Shown here: positions 16,704-26,284 of the stretch, piece by piece
Layout of the letters: each line of letters opens with the position of its first letter
Position numbering within the stretch: the first letter of the stretch is position 1
Source of the DNA: Planctomycetaceae bacterium
GTDB taxonomy: Bacteria > Planctomycetota > Planctomycetia > Pirellulales > UBA1268
Length of the DNA stretch: 64,000 bases
Assembly: GCA_021300535.1 (NCBI GenBank)
Contig: JAJTED010000003.1
Location: 1 to 64,000 of the forward strand
Direction of reading: 5' to 3'
Notes under the pieces: model-generated
The model's database searches: none
What the model saw: only the letters and a program-made list of their open reading frames with translations
Told to the model about the DNA's origin: nothing
Position numbers and translations under genes: made by a program

Positions 16704-17497
16704 GGTGAGTCTCCGGACACTGGACGCCGGCAGATGCCGACGTTGAATCGGGGCGTGCCGTAGACCGTCGCCAGGGCCGCGGGAACGATCGGAAAGTCGG
16801 CGAGCCCGGGCGCCGCGAGTCCCTGGAGCCGCGTCCAGCCGCGATCCGCCTTGCAACGGAACGGCCACTTTCGCCAGGCGAAGGCCGCCACCGGGTTGCA
16901 GGCGGTGAGCCCCTCGCGCACGGCGGCCACGGCCGCGGTGCGGGCCTGCAGTGCCGCGGTCTCCACCTGCACTCGCAGCTCCACTTCGTGGAAGTGGCGG
17001 CCAAGCATGGCGACGAAGTCGGCGGTGAACCATTCATGCTCGTGAAACCGGTTGCGGGGCCGGCCATCCACGAATGCCGGCGTGCTTGCCCGGTCGGGAG
17101 TCGATACCAGGAGCACGCCGCCAGTGGCCAGGAGGCGACCGGCCCGGGCGAGGAAGGTCTCGGGGTGCCGGAGGTGCTCGATGACCTCGAAGCAACAAAT
17201 CACTTCCCAGCCTTCGTCGACCCGCTCTAACTTCTCGCAGTCGTCCAACGCGAACGAGAGGTTCGGCGCCGTGAACTTGTCCCGGGCCGTGGCCACCGCG
17301 CCGGCATCCTTGTCGATGCCGAGGACGACGGCCGCGCCACCGTACCGGAGGATCGTCGCCCCGTAGCCGGCACCCGATCCGGCGTCGAGTACGCGGCGTC
17401 CGGTGGTGAACTCCGCCGCCATGAGATAACGGGCCAGATGCGGGGCCGCTAGATCGGCCCACTCTGCTCCGCCCGGCATGGCACGCTCGCACGTCAT
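16700..17497 (-). CDS. Class I SAM-dependent methyltransferase
   Basis: 265 residues from the ATG at 17497, the start that overlaps the upstream glycosyltransferase stop (ATGA). The SAM motif I is RRVLDAGSGAGYGATIL (about 34-50), followed by VVLGIDKDAGAV, then the motif near 100 EVICCFEVIEHLRHPETFL and GGVLLVSTPDRA. This is the 'methyltransferase domain 11' type common in sugar and polysaccharide clusters. Its location between a glycosyltransferase and a sulfatase-like hydrolase suggests it methylates a sugar. Its own stop overlaps the next start. Confidence 0.9.
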   Translation of the reverse strand: MTCERAMPGGAEWADLAAPHLARYLMAAEFTTGRRVLDAGSGAGYGATILRYGGAAVVLGIDKDAGAVATARDKFTAPNLSFALDDCEKLERVDEGWEVICCFEVIEHLRHPETFLARAGRLLATGGVLLVSTPDRASTPAFVDGRPRNRFHEHEWFTADFVAMLGRHFHEVELRVQVETAALQARTAAVAAVREGLTACNPVAAFAWRKWPFRCKADRGWTRLQGLAAPGLADFPIVPAALATVYGTPRFNVGICRRPVSGDSP

Positions 17498-18522
17498 GCT
17501 GCGACTCGCTGTGGGGCCGAACGTGTGCAGGCAGCCGTCACGATCGCGGCCAGCCTCGGCCCCCAGCCAGCGACGCTCCACTCCCGCTCCACGCGGGCCC
17601 GTCCCGCCTGGCCCATGCGGCGACGCAGGTCCGCCGAGGCGGCCAGCGTGGTGATGGCCCGCCGGCAGGCCTCGGGATCGTCCGCGAGAAATCCTGTTTC
17701 GCCGTGAATGACCAGACGAGCGTGAATGCCCACGGAGTTGGCCACCACCGGGAGGCCGGCCGCCATGTACTGCAGCACCTTAAGCCCGCACTTGCCGAGG
17801 CTCCAAGGGTGATCGGGCAGCCAGGAGATGCCGATATCGCCGCCGGCGAGGTCCGCGGTTTCCGTCGACTCGCGCCAGGGGACGTGCCGCGTCCGCACGC
17901 CGGGAAGCTCAGGAACCCAGTCACTGACGAGCGTCAGCCGTGCCGCCGGCGCGGCCGCGCAGGCCGCACGCAGCCAGGGTATGGCGTCGCCGAGCGAGGC
18001 CGCCGTGCTCCGGCTGCCGATCCAGACCATCTCGGGCCCGCCGGCAGGCCGATCATGCGCCGCGAGTGCGTAGCCCCTCGGATCGATGCAGGTGGGCACG
18101 AGTTGCACCCGAGCGGCTGGCGCGGCGCGGAGCGCCTGCGCCACGAGCTGTGGTGATCCTGCCAAGGACGCATCCGCCATGCGGATCATCCGCCGGAACC
18201 TCGACCAGCGAACCGGGTCGTTGGCCGTGGGCCCGCTGTTGCTGTCGCGCAGGTACACGGAGTCGTCGAAGTCGTAGAGCAGCGTGCGGGCGGCGCGACG
18301 GATCAGCCAGGCCTTGCCACCGCTGACGAGTCGCCGTTGGATGACGACGGCATCCGCGGCGGCGATGGCCTTCAGCGTCCGGACGAACTCGTGCCCGCCG
18401 CGTGGCCGCTGCACGTGCTCGAGCCGCCAGCCCGCAGCCGCCAGCGCCGGGGCGAACGCCGCCCATCGGTAGCGGTAGCAGACGAACTGCTCGCCTTCGC
18501 TCATGACCAACAGTCGCCGCAT
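17494..18522 (-). CDS. Glycosyltransferase (GT4-like), first gene of the operon
   Basis: 342 residues. The N-terminal half (MRRLLVMSEGEQFVCYRY) and the acceptor region LLYDFDDSVYLRDSNSG are followed by the GT-B C-terminal half with EMVWIGSRSTAASLGD, GDIGISWLPDHPWSLGKCG, LKVLQYMAAGLPVVANSVGI and VIHGETGFLADDPEA (nucleotide-sugar pocket). Probably adds a hexose to a surface polysaccharide or glycoprotein. It opens a three-gene operon in which each start overlaps the previous stop (ATGA twice). The 280 bases upstream are shared with the divergent GT4 gene. Confidence 0.88.
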   Translation of the reverse strand: MRRLLVMSEGEQFVCYRYRWAAFAPALAAAGWRLEHVQRPRGGHEFVRTLKAIAAADAVVIQRRLVSGGKAWLIRRAARTLLYDFDDSVYLRDSNSGPTANDPVRWSRFRRMIRMADASLAGSPQLVAQALRAAPAARVQLVPTCIDPRGYALAAHDRPAGGPEMVWIGSRSTAASLGDAIPWLRAACAAAPAARLTLVSDWVPELPGVRTRHVPWRESTETADLAGGDIGISWLPDHPWSLGKCGLKVLQYMAAGLPVVANSVGIHARLVIHGETGFLADDPEACRRAITTLAASADLRRRMGQAGRARVEREWSVAGWGPRLAAIVTAACTRSAPQRVAA

Positions 18523-18802
18523 CACGTGCGTGCCCCGTGAAATCCACGCCGTGCGCACGTTCAGCCTGCGCGCGGCCCGACTCGTAAGGCCTTTGGTATC
18601 GGCTGCCGGACTGACAGCGATGGAGACCGGGCGGAAGAAATCTCGCTCCGTGAATCCGTCGCTTAGCCATCCTTTGCAGCTTCTGCCGGGAGCCGGCAGG
18701 CTGGGAGAGCTGTGGACGCGGGGCAACGGCCGGGCCTCAGCGGCGACGGGTGCCTGGTACATCAGGTGTGGGAGCGGCGGCCCCGCAGCCGAAAGAACAC
18801 GT

Positions 18803-20050
18803 ATGTCAGTTCCCGCCGAGCAGCAACGGTTCGCAATCCAGGACAGTGACGGCGGCCTGCGGCCGCCACGGGTCGGGGTCATCATCGACAAGTTTGATGC
18901 CGCCCGCGGAGGCGCCGCGGTCTACACCCGGGACCTCGTCGCCTGGTTGGTCGACCGCTGCTTCGAGGTGCACGTGGTGGCCCGCAACGTGGGCGAGCAG
19001 GAACGCAGGCTGCCGTGCGTATGCCACGAGGTCCGCTCGCGGTACGGCGGGCACGACTTCGCGGCCGCCGGGAGTGAATGCCTCGCCGCCTTGGCGATCG
19101 ACGTCAGTCACGACATGGGCGTGGCCGTCGGTTGCGACGTCTTTCAGTCGCACGTCGGGTCACCGGTGGCCTGCCAAATGGGCATGGATGCCGCCATGCC
19201 GTGGTGGTATCGGCATGCTCGCCGCCTCGTGCAGGGGCCCCGTCGCCGGCGAATCCGCGGGCTGGCCGCGCAGCAGTTCGGAAGCCCCAACTCGCTGTTC
19301 ATCGCCGTGTCGCAGCGGGTGGCGAACGATCTGCAGCGGCTTCAAGGCGTGCCACCGAACCGCATTCGCATCATCCACAACGGAGTCGACATCGATCACT
19401 TCGATTCCCAGCGGCATGTGGCGGCTGGTGTCGCCATCCGCCGGCGACTCGGCATCGACGCTGACGACGTGATCGTGATCGTCGTCGCCCACAATCATCG
19501 GCTCAAAGGCGTCCACGTGGTTTCGCACGCGGTGCGCCGCCTGCGTCGGGAGGGGCTGCCCGTCCGTCTGCTGGTCTGCGGCACGCCGCAGCCGGGATCG
19601 AGTTGCGGTCGAGCCGTGTCTGACTGGGTTCTCCAGGCGGGCAGCGTCATCGACACCGCCCCCTTCTATGCCGCCGCGGACATTGCGGTGCAGGCCTCCT
19701 TCTACGACGCCTGCAGTCTCGCAACGCTCGAGTCACTGGCCAGCGGACTGCCGGTGATCACGACCCGCGCGAACGGCGCGGCCGAATTGATCACGCCCGG
19801 GCGCGACGGCATCGTGCTCGACGATCCGGCCGACGTCACGGCCCTGACCGCGGCCCTCCGGACGCTGGCTGTCGATCGGTTGGGCCGGATGTCAATGGGC
19901 CGGGCGGCGCGTCGCTCGGCAGCCGCCCACGCGCGCGAGGGGACCTTCGCGGCGGTGGTGGGCGTCTACGCGGAAGTGCTCGCGTCAAAGGGCCGAACGC
20001 TCGTGACCCTGGCGGCGCCCGACCGACTGCTGAGACCGTGGGCCGCCTGA
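18803..20050 (+). CDS. Glycosyltransferase family 4 protein
   Basis: 415 residues from the ATG at 18803 with GAAAGAA upstream. The GT-B fold is shown by VGVIIDKFDAARGGAAVYTRD (N-terminal Rossmann, glycine-rich acceptor loop), FIAVSQRVANDLQRL, IRIIHNGVDIDHFD, VIVIVVAHNHRLKGVHV and YDACSLATLESLASGLP then VITTRANGAAELI. It belongs with LPS- or polysaccharide-type glycosyltransferases such as WaaG. It is divergent from the GT-MT-sulfatase operon, and the two may build one glycan. Confidence 0.9.
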   Translation: MSVPAEQQRFAIQDSDGGLRPPRVGVIIDKFDAARGGAAVYTRDLVAWLVDRCFEVHVVARNVGEQERRLPCVCHEVRSRYGGHDFAAAGSECLAALAIDVSHDMGVAVGCDVFQSHVGSPVACQMGMDAAMPWWYRHARRLVQGPRRRRIRGLAAQQFGSPNSLFIAVSQRVANDLQRLQGVPPNRIRIIHNGVDIDHFDSQRHVAAGVAIRRRLGIDADDVIVIVVAHNHRLKGVHVVSHAVRRLRREGLPVRLLVCGTPQPGSSCGRAVSDWVLQAGSVIDTAPFYAAADIAVQASFYDACSLATLESLASGLPVITTRANGAAELITPGRDGIVLDDPADVTALTAALRTLAVDRLGRMSMGRAARRSAAAHAREGTFAAVVGVYAEVLASKGRTLVTLAAPDRLLRPWAA

Positions 20051-20114
20051 ACTGCGATGCCTCCCGACGTGCCCACCACGGCAGGTGATGGCTCTTGGAG
20101 GCAGGCGTCGCAGA

Positions 20115-20208
20115 ATCTGACGGAGCGGGAACTTCGCACGGAGCCGCAGGCGGTCGCACGCTGGTGGCGGTGGCATGAGTTCATCATCTGATCACCAAGG
20201 AAACTACC
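20115..20208 (+). repeat. Partial copy of the MNT leader / integrase-tail repeat
   Basis: This matches the region before the intact MNT gene near 41430-41527 at most positions, including GGAACTTCGCACGGAGCCGC-like and GAGTTCATCATCTGATC text. The tRNA-like core is not present here. The copy leads into a dead MNT gene. Confidence 0.7.
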
Positions 20209-20484
20209 GTGATCGCGTTCCGAGTACTCGCTGAACTCACGGAACGGCTTTCGGTGGCCTAGGGGGACGGGCTGCACGCGGTGGTGCTCTTCGGTTCCAA
20301 TGCCCGTGGGAGTTCAAGGCCGGAAAGCGCCATCGACGTCCTGGCCGTTCTCGAGACCCTGGCCGGCGACTACGGCGACGAACTGGAGCGGGGGCTGACG
20401 GCGGTCTATCCGGTCGCCCTGCGGCTCGGTCGCCGCGTGAGCGTGAAACCCCTGGCACGCGACGAGGATGACAGGACGCTTTGA
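20209..20484 (+). pseudogene. Broken MNT nucleotidyltransferase (copy A)
   Basis: Close nucleotide copy of the intact MNT genes at 27228 and 41528. A TAC codon has become TAG at residue 18 or so, the first catalytic Asp of SDIDV is changed to Ala (SAIDV), and the 3' end is frameshifted and cut. No HEPN partner follows. The remaining text (VVLFGSNARG then IDVLAVLETLAGDYGDELE) leaves no doubt about its origin. Confidence 0.9.
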
Positions 20485-20571
20485 GCGAGTGCGACGCGGT
20501 ATCGTCGGGGCGATGATCCGGGGAGCGTCCTGTGACTTGACGCGAGCCGTTGCGGCACCCTGCGGAAAAAA

Positions 20572-20690
20572 TCTCCGCGTAAGATTTGTAACCTCCCCGT
20601 TTTTCTTCGGGGAACCAATGGGGTTGGCGAGAAAGCGACTCAGAAAAGACTCACCTTCCAATCCGCAGGAGGACGCATGAGTTCGCACGG
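20572..20690 (+). repeat. Degenerate tRNA-end repeat block
   Basis: TCTCCGCGTAAGATTTGTAAC is a degraded version of the tRNA-Asn 3' end with its following bases, and is followed by AAAGCGACTCAGAAAAGACTCA (the phased direct repeat) and CCAATCCGCAGGAGGACGCATG. It is the leftmost recognisable block of the array. Confidence 0.6.
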
Positions 20691-20702
20691 GTCGCCCTCA
20701 CA

Positions 20703-20829
20703 GTGCTCGTTGGCGAGCCGGAAGCAGAACTGCGTGAATCAGTCGGGTTCGATGGAAGAGAGCGGTCGCGAGCGGAGGACCTCATCGATGATCACCTCGA
20801 ACTCATCAAACAAAAATGGGCTGAGCACC
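20703..20829 (+). pseudogene. Truncated DUF4160 gene (copy A)
   Basis: Only the last third of the DUF4160 gene remains, matching the intact gene at 40654-40887 over CGTGAATCAGTCGGGTTC and the end GAGGACCTCATCGATGA. The stop codon TGA of the intact copy is TGG here, so even the reading-frame end is lost. It precedes a near full-length DUF2442 frame, as in the intact pair. Confidence 0.8.
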
Positions 20830-21057
20830 TTGGCTGGCCGTGCCCCGAAGGCATGGCATGAGCAAGAAATGATCTTTGTCAGATTCGCGAGCGGCCATGA
20901 GGCGGGTTTTTCCACCAAGGGTAACCCGCGGCTGGAATCCGCTACCGAGGAAGATGTGGGCCGTATCGAAATCTCTCCGTTCGGGCTGCACTGGCCGACG
21001 CGCGATGAAGACCTTTCGTTTGCGGGAATCCTCGAGGAGCGTTACGGTCAACGGTGA
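20830..21057 (+). pseudogene. DUF2442 gene, orphaned copy
   Basis: 75 codons from a TTG in the same position as the intact gene at 40880: RAPKAWHEQEMIFVRFASGHE, then NPRLESATEEDVGRIEISPF and GLHWPTRDEDLSFAGILEE. All core DUF2442 positions are present, so it could still be expressed. With its partner truncated and no own ribosome site, I list it as a pseudogene. It could be a lone antitoxin-like protein. Confidence 0.6.
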
Positions 21058-21791
21058 CTAGTTGGACTCATTTGATTGGGGATCGCCCTCACCGCCGAAT
21101 CCTCTTTCAGTCGGCCCGCATGACGGGTCAGTGATCGGCGCTGATCCCGGCCGGCATCGCGGTGCATTCCGACCCACAGGTCTTTCGGCAGCGTTCCCGC
21201 TGGTCGCCTGCAGAACGAGGCCACCGGACGAGGCAGACCACCACCCTGCAAACGGTCAAAAAGGTGGAAGGGCCGGCAACCTTTCGGTGCCACGCAACGC
21301 AGGCAAACCCTGCCGTGCTCGGGCCTCGGTAGCCGGATGACGCTGCTGGCAACGCTTGATCGAAGGTGCTGGGTGGGGCGCCATGCAAGTCAGTGTGGTG
21401 TGCTGGCACGAAAGCGCCCCGACAGGGATCGCGCACAAGTGCTTTTTCATGCGGGAATCAACTGGTGCCCGGCCCCAGGTGCCGCAAAATCCGAAACAGC
21501 GGGAACTCCGCCAGGAGCCGCATGTGCTCTGGAAGCGGGGCATTCCAAGGACGGCCCGGCCCGGCCCGCTATCAAGCACCGCTCGATAATCCGTCCCCCG
21601 GAGTCGACCACGAGCATTTTCTCGGTGTGCCGTCGGTTTGGCCTGACGCTGGGCGGCGGGATCGCCGTGATGCTGATGCTGGCCCGTAACGCGGACGCGC
21701 GGGTGGGGAATAAACGCAGGCTCGGCCGGCGAATGGATCTGCGAGCGTCGGGACCCAGCGGGCCGCCATACTATCGCGGAGCTGTCGGCTC
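21058..21791. other. Gene-free accessory stretch
   Basis: About 730 bases with no supported gene. It includes the 118-bp repeat listed separately and a weak echo near 21485-21535 of the integrase-tail/MNT leader text (GGAACTCCGCCAGGAGCCGC). The rest has no pattern I recognise. The H-NOX kinase promoter should be at its right end. Confidence 0.4.
21108..21225 (+). repeat. 118-bp dispersed repeat, copy 1
   Basis: A sequence beginning CAGTCGGCCCGCATGACGGG and containing GCAGCGTTCCCGCTGGTCGC matches 28284-28402 closely. Both copies follow a DUF4160/DUF2442 remnant. On the minus strand it reads RPAGTL, then EDLWVGMHRD, in both copies, so it may be the relic of a coding gene. Confidence 0.75.
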
Positions 21792-23270
21792 GTGCACGGA
21801 CTGATCTTCTTCTACATGCAGAAGTTCGCCGACCTGCTCGCCACGGCGACGCACGCGGGCCGGCGATCATCGGTCTTCTGCGGCACGGCCCGCTACCTCC
21901 CCACGGGCGTCTATGACGACGCGGATGCGGTTGCCGTCCTCCAGGCGATCGCCGACGGCATCGACGAGCCGTTGCCCGGGCTGCTGCCCCGGTTCGGCGA
22001 GTTCCTCGCGCCGCATCTGATCAAGGTCGCCGGGCCGCTCGTGGATCCGACCTGGCGATCGCTCGACATCATCGAGCACACCGAGCCGCTCATCCACGCG
22101 ATGGTGCGGAAGAGCCAGCCCGGCGCCGAGCCCCCGGTCCTCGAGGCCTTGCGGGTCGGCGTCGATGAACTGCATCTGGTCTACAGTTCACGACGGCGGC
22201 TGTGCCGGCTGGCAGCCGGCGTGATCCGCGGAGTGGGCCGGCATTTTGGCGAGACACTGGAACTCGACGAGACCAGCTGCATGCTCCGCGGCGACCCGTT
22301 CTGCGCGTTCACCGTGCGGCGCACGGCCGCCGACACGCGGCCCGCCTTGGGGCACCTCGGCGAGACCGTCGTCGCGACCCCGGTGCCAGTCGGCTCGCCG
22401 CCGCCCGCCCCGCCTGACCTGCTCGTCGCCGACGCCATGCCGGATCGGATCGGCGACTACGAGATCCTCGGCCTCGCCGGCAGCGGCGCGATGGGCCGGG
22501 TCTACATGGCCCACGACGCCCGGCTCGACCGTCGGGTCGCGATCAAGGTCATGAATTCCGGCTCGGCCCGCGACCCCTTGGCTCGCCAGCGGTTCCTCCG
22601 CGAAAGCCGGGCCGCAGCTGCGGTCGAGCATCCTCATGTGATGACGATTTATCAGGTCGGCGAGGATCGCGGGCTGCCGTTCATCGTCATGCGATACCTC
22701 GAGGGCTGCACGCTGGCGGAATATTGCCGGGCCGGAAACCCGTGCCCGCTGCGGGAGGTGCTGCGGATCGGCCGGGAAGTTGCGGCGGGTCTGGCGGCGG
22801 CCCACCGCCGCAGCCTGGTACACCGCGACATCAAGCCCGCCAATATCTTTCTCGACGGCGACGACCGCAGTGTGCGAATCATTGACTTCGGGCTCGCACG
22901 GGAGTTCGGGCGCGGATCGGCACAGGTCACGGTGGACGGGGCCGTGATCGGCACGCCGGCCTACATGCCGCCGGAGCGGATTGCCGGCCAGGACGTGGAC
23001 GGGTCCAGCGACCTTTTCGGTCTCGGGGTCGTTCTCTACGAACTGCTCGCCGGCCGGCTGCCGTTCGAGGGCACCACTATGGTGTCGATGCTGGCGTCGA
23101 TCTCGCGGGGCCGACCCCTGCCGCTTCGGGAGGTCGCCCCGGACCTGCCCATACCGGTGGCCGATTTGGTGATGCGGCTCATCGCTCACGACAAGTCCGA
23201 TCGACCCTCCGCTGCGGAGACCATAGTCGACACGATCGCGACGCTGGAACGCGACCTGCCGGCAGGATAG
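21792..23270 (+). CDS. Ser/Thr protein kinase with N-terminal H-NOX-like gas-sensing domain
   Basis: 492 residues from a GTG at 21792 (MHGLIFFYMQ, the usual H-NOX start). Residues 1-180 look like a haem NO/O2-binding domain: a candidate proximal His102 in PLIHAMV and the haem-propionate motif YxSxR as Y131-S133-R135 (LVYSSRRR). A Pro-rich linker (195-215) leads to a kinase domain: Gly-rich loop GLAGSGAMGRVY, Lys252 in VAIKVM, HRD 344-346, DFG 365-367 and the PPE activation-segment end near 393-395. All catalytic kinase residues are present. Probably a cytosolic kinase switched by NO, CO or O2. No transmembrane segment. Confidence 0.85.
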   Translation: MHGLIFFYMQKFADLLATATHAGRRSSVFCGTARYLPTGVYDDADAVAVLQAIADGIDEPLPGLLPRFGEFLAPHLIKVAGPLVDPTWRSLDIIEHTEPLIHAMVRKSQPGAEPPVLEALRVGVDELHLVYSSRRRLCRLAAGVIRGVGRHFGETLELDETSCMLRGDPFCAFTVRRTAADTRPALGHLGETVVATPVPVGSPPPAPPDLLVADAMPDRIGDYEILGLAGSGAMGRVYMAHDARLDRRVAIKVMNSGSARDPLARQRFLRESRAAAAVEHPHVMTIYQVGEDRGLPFIVMRYLEGCTLAEYCRAGNPCPLREVLRIGREVAAGLAAAHRRSLVHRDIKPANIFLDGDDRSVRIIDFGLAREFGRGSAQVTVDGAVIGTPAYMPPERIAGQDVDGSSDLFGLGVVLYELLAGRLPFEGTTMVSMLASISRGRPLPLREVAPDLPIPVADLVMRLIAHDKSDRPSAAETIVDTIATLERDLPAG

Positions 23271-23523
23271 AGCAACCCCTCTTCTGTAGTTGCCGGGCTG
23301 AGCGGGTGGGTCATCTGGCTTCCATGGTCAGGTCGGCACGTTCGGTTTCCCCATCGTCACTGATTTCCGAGTGGACGGCCGATCTGCTCGTAGAACTCCT
23401 GCTCATCCGTCGCCTGCTCAGTGCGACGCTGTCGCCCATCGGCGAACAACTCGGCCGCCTGGGCCATGAGCTGCTTCTTTCAAGCCGTGACCCGGCTCGT
23501 TTGGATGCTAAACTGGCCCGCAG

Positions 23524-23907
23524 TTTATCCGCAGTCAATGGGCGAAGTCGAAGCGTTCGCTTGCTGCGGCTGAGGCGATCTTCGAGACCGACCCGGACTC
23601 AGCGGCATCGAGGGCGTACTATGCGGCCTTTCACGGTGTGACCGCGGTCCTCGCAGGACGCGGCATGGAATTCACGAAGCACACGGCGGTGCGGGCGGCC
23701 CTGCATCGGGATCTCATTCAGTCTGGGGCGCTCTCTGTGGACCTCGGTCGTGATTACGACTTCTTGTTGGATCTTCGCGAGACCGCCGACTACGGCGGCG
23801 TCGCCGAGGCCTCGCTGGCGAGTGCGAGGCAGGCGATCGAGAAGGCGAGGGCGATCTTGGCCGCGCTCAAGACGCTTTTGCCGAATGACGCTCCCGGTAA
23901 TGCTTGA
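23524..23907 (+). pseudogene. HEPN gene without a start and without its MNT partner (copy B)
   Basis: Same frame and text as the intact HEPN genes (FIRSQWAKSKRSLAAAE, ASRAYYAAF, TKHTAVRAALHRDLIQSG, LLDLRETADYGG), but the first codons and the whole MNT partner are missing. A stop lies 15 bases upstream in frame. The GTG at 23638 could start a shortened protein. The preceding 250 bases have an open frame of unknown origin cut off by this fragment. Confidence 0.85.
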
Positions 23908-23936
23908 GGGACGCTGCTCGGTGCGGTTCGATACGA

Positions 23937-24360
23937 GCCCGTGCGTAGGCCCGAAGTGCGCAGGGAATGGCACCACCCGGCAGGGAGCACCCTGGGGCTC
24001 CAGACCGCTTGCGTCATGGGTTCCCGTCCAGCACTGGCTTCCCAAGAGAAACCCCCGCCCGATGAGCCGAGGACGATGCGTTTTTGGGAATCTTCAGAGC
24101 GGCGGCCGCTCCACGATCCGCAGATGATCGACATCCACAGTCTCTGACCGGTGCCGGACGCGAGGCACCGAAGCCCCGGGATCGGCGGACTGCGAGCCGG
24201 TCTGCGCCGAGGCGAGAAAATCGCCATCGCAGGGGGTGAGTGGCGTTTCGGAAAACCGTCTCTGGACGCCCAAGCTGCTCCCCCCTGCGCTCATGAGTCG
24301 CTCGTCAGCCGGGAGATCCTTGCCGAAGTGCCATTGACCGGGCTAAACCTTCCCGAAGCG
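23937..24360 (+). repeat. About 420-bp dispersed repeat, copy 1
   Basis: It matches 31545-31870 over most of its length and the start of the region after 42360. Shared landmarks are CACCCGGCAGGGAGCACC-like text, ATCGACATCCACAG..CTCTGA and CCGTTGACCGGGCTA-like text. In all three places it follows the GACGTA-type tRNA-end block or, here, its scar. It may be the remains of a coding gene; no intact frame is present. Confidence 0.75.
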
Positions 24361-24391
24361 ATTCTTCCAGCACTCAAGAGAGCCTCACCGC

Positions 24392-26119
24392 ATGGCATCC
24401 TCCGCCGGGCAGCGACCCTTCAATGACGGCCCATCGATTCTCAATCAGCCGCGGGTGATTCCCGGCGCGGGGCCAGCGCCCCACAACGATTCGCGGCATG
24501 GGTGGGCCTACGAGAAGCCACTCAACGATCCGGCGATCGCCGAGATCTGGTGCTACACCCCACGGTACGGATACCGCGTTGGCGAGACAATCGACTTCCA
24601 CGTCCACTCGACGCGCACGGTGTTCGAGATCGAGATCTATCGGGAAGGGCCCACGCCGGAGGTGGTCTACCGGCAGGCCGGTATTTCGGCGACGGCGGCG
24701 ACCACGCCTGCCAATCCCCACGTGGTGGGCTGCAGCTGGCCCGTGGCCTTGCAGGTGAAGGTCCCGAGTGAGTGGCGATCGGGCTTCTACGTCGTGATGG
24801 TCCGCGTCCACGATGAAGACGGAGGCATCTTCGAGCGGGAGCATTTCTTCGTGGTCAAGCCGACGACACCCGCGCGCGCGACCAGCATCGCTTTCGTGGT
24901 CTCGACCGCGACGATGAACGCCTACAACGACTGGGGTGGCGGCAACAGCTATCACGGCGAGGGGGGCACGCCCCGCTTCAAGAAGGCGTTTCCGCGCACC
25001 TCACTGCTCCGGCCCTGGTCCCGTGGCCTGATCAAACTGCCCGGCGGCGCTCCACGCGCCGTTTCAACCGCCGAACTGGCTCCCTTCGCGGTGCCCAGCC
25101 TGCCAGCCCACGCCTATGCGCACCATTACGGATTCGCCCGTGACTACGGCGATGCCAGCTGGGCCCTCTACGGCAAGCTCTTCATCGAATGGGCGGAGGC
25201 CGCGGGCTACACACTCGACTACTACACCCTGCACGATCTCCACGACGATCCCCATGCGCTCGAGCCCTATCGGCTCTCGATCGTGGTCGGACACGACGAG
25301 TATTCGAGCTGGCCGATGCGGCAGGCGATCGAGCACCAACTCGCGGTAGGGGGCAATCATGCCCGCTTTGCGGGCAACAACATCTGGCAGGTGCGCTACG
25401 AGGACGGCGGCACCACCTTCGTCAACCATAAGGATGAGACCACAGACCCTCTCCTCGGCACGGACCAGGACCGCTTCGTGAGCAACGCGTGGGACCTCCC
25501 CTGCGTCGGCTGGCCGCTCGCGCACACCTTCGGCCTCACCGGCTCCAACGTCATCCACGCGATGTACGGAGGGGCCGCGCCCCGGTCCAGCGGCGGATTC
25601 ACAATCTACCGCCCGTGGCACTGGAGCCTCGAGGGGAGCGACCTGTACTTCGGCGACCTGATCGGCGGTCGGCCCGATTGCATCGCCGCGTACGAGATCG
25701 ACGGCTGCGACTTCACCATGCGGGACGGCCTTCCCTATCCGACGGGTAAGGACGGAGCCCCGGCAAACCTCACGATCATCGCCATGGCCCCTGCGGTGCA
25801 GCACGAAGAGGATCACTTCAACGGCACCACCGCCACGACGATGAACTCCGTCGCCAACCCATCCATCAAGGGTGACGGAATGGGGCTGCCGCATTTGGAG
25901 GAGCATGAGGGAGCGCGGCACCCGAAATACGGAGCGGGCATGATCGCCAGCTACGACCGCGGTGTAGCGCCGGGCGATGGCACGATGTTCGTCGCCGGAG
26001 CCACCGACTGGGTGGTGGGCCTCCAGCGGCGGAACTGGTTCGTCGAGAAGATCACGCGTAACGTGCTCGACCGTCTCTCGGACTCCCGACCGCAGGCACC
26101 GGCGCCCCGTCGCGGTTAA
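24392..26119 (+). CDS. N,N-dimethylformamidase large-subunit-like protein
   Basis: 575 residues, with no signal peptide. The whole chain fits the C-terminal domain of DMFase beta/large subunits, enzymes that hydrolyse dimethylformamide to formate and dimethylamine using a tyrosine-ligated mononuclear iron. Landmarks are EIWCYTPRYGYRVGETIDF, FVVSTATMNAYNDWGGGNSY, LYGKLFIEWAEAAGYTLDYY, IVVGHDEYSSWPMRQAIE and HARFAGNNIWQVRYE. It is shorter than the 760-residue classic enzyme, and no small subunit is nearby. Many planctomycete homologues act on unknown amides, so the substrate is open. Confidence 0.8.
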   Translation: MASSAGQRPFNDGPSILNQPRVIPGAGPAPHNDSRHGWAYEKPLNDPAIAEIWCYTPRYGYRVGETIDFHVHSTRTVFEIEIYREGPTPEVVYRQAGISATAATTPANPHVVGCSWPVALQVKVPSEWRSGFYVVMVRVHDEDGGIFEREHFFVVKPTTPARATSIAFVVSTATMNAYNDWGGGNSYHGEGGTPRFKKAFPRTSLLRPWSRGLIKLPGGAPRAVSTAELAPFAVPSLPAHAYAHHYGFARDYGDASWALYGKLFIEWAEAAGYTLDYYTLHDLHDDPHALEPYRLSIVVGHDEYSSWPMRQAIEHQLAVGGNHARFAGNNIWQVRYEDGGTTFVNHKDETTDPLLGTDQDRFVSNAWDLPCVGWPLAHTFGLTGSNVIHAMYGGAAPRSSGGFTIYRPWHWSLEGSDLYFGDLIGGRPDCIAAYEIDGCDFTMRDGLPYPTGKDGAPANLTIIAMAPAVQHEEDHFNGTTATTMNSVANPSIKGDGMGLPHLEEHEGARHPKYGAGMIASYDRGVAPGDGTMFVAGATDWVVGLQRRNWFVEKITRNVLDRLSDSRPQAPAPRRG

Positions 26120-26284
26120 GGAGCTTGCTCAGGGCTCCCTGCGACGGCCAGCAACTCGAATCTCGGCACCGTCCCCAAGGCACACGGCCGAGGTCACTTG
26201 CATGCGACCAAGGGGTGACCCGTACCGAGGGACGCCCTTTGCGCTCGAACGGCTCAGGATTTAGGAAGGGGGGCAGGACGGGGC

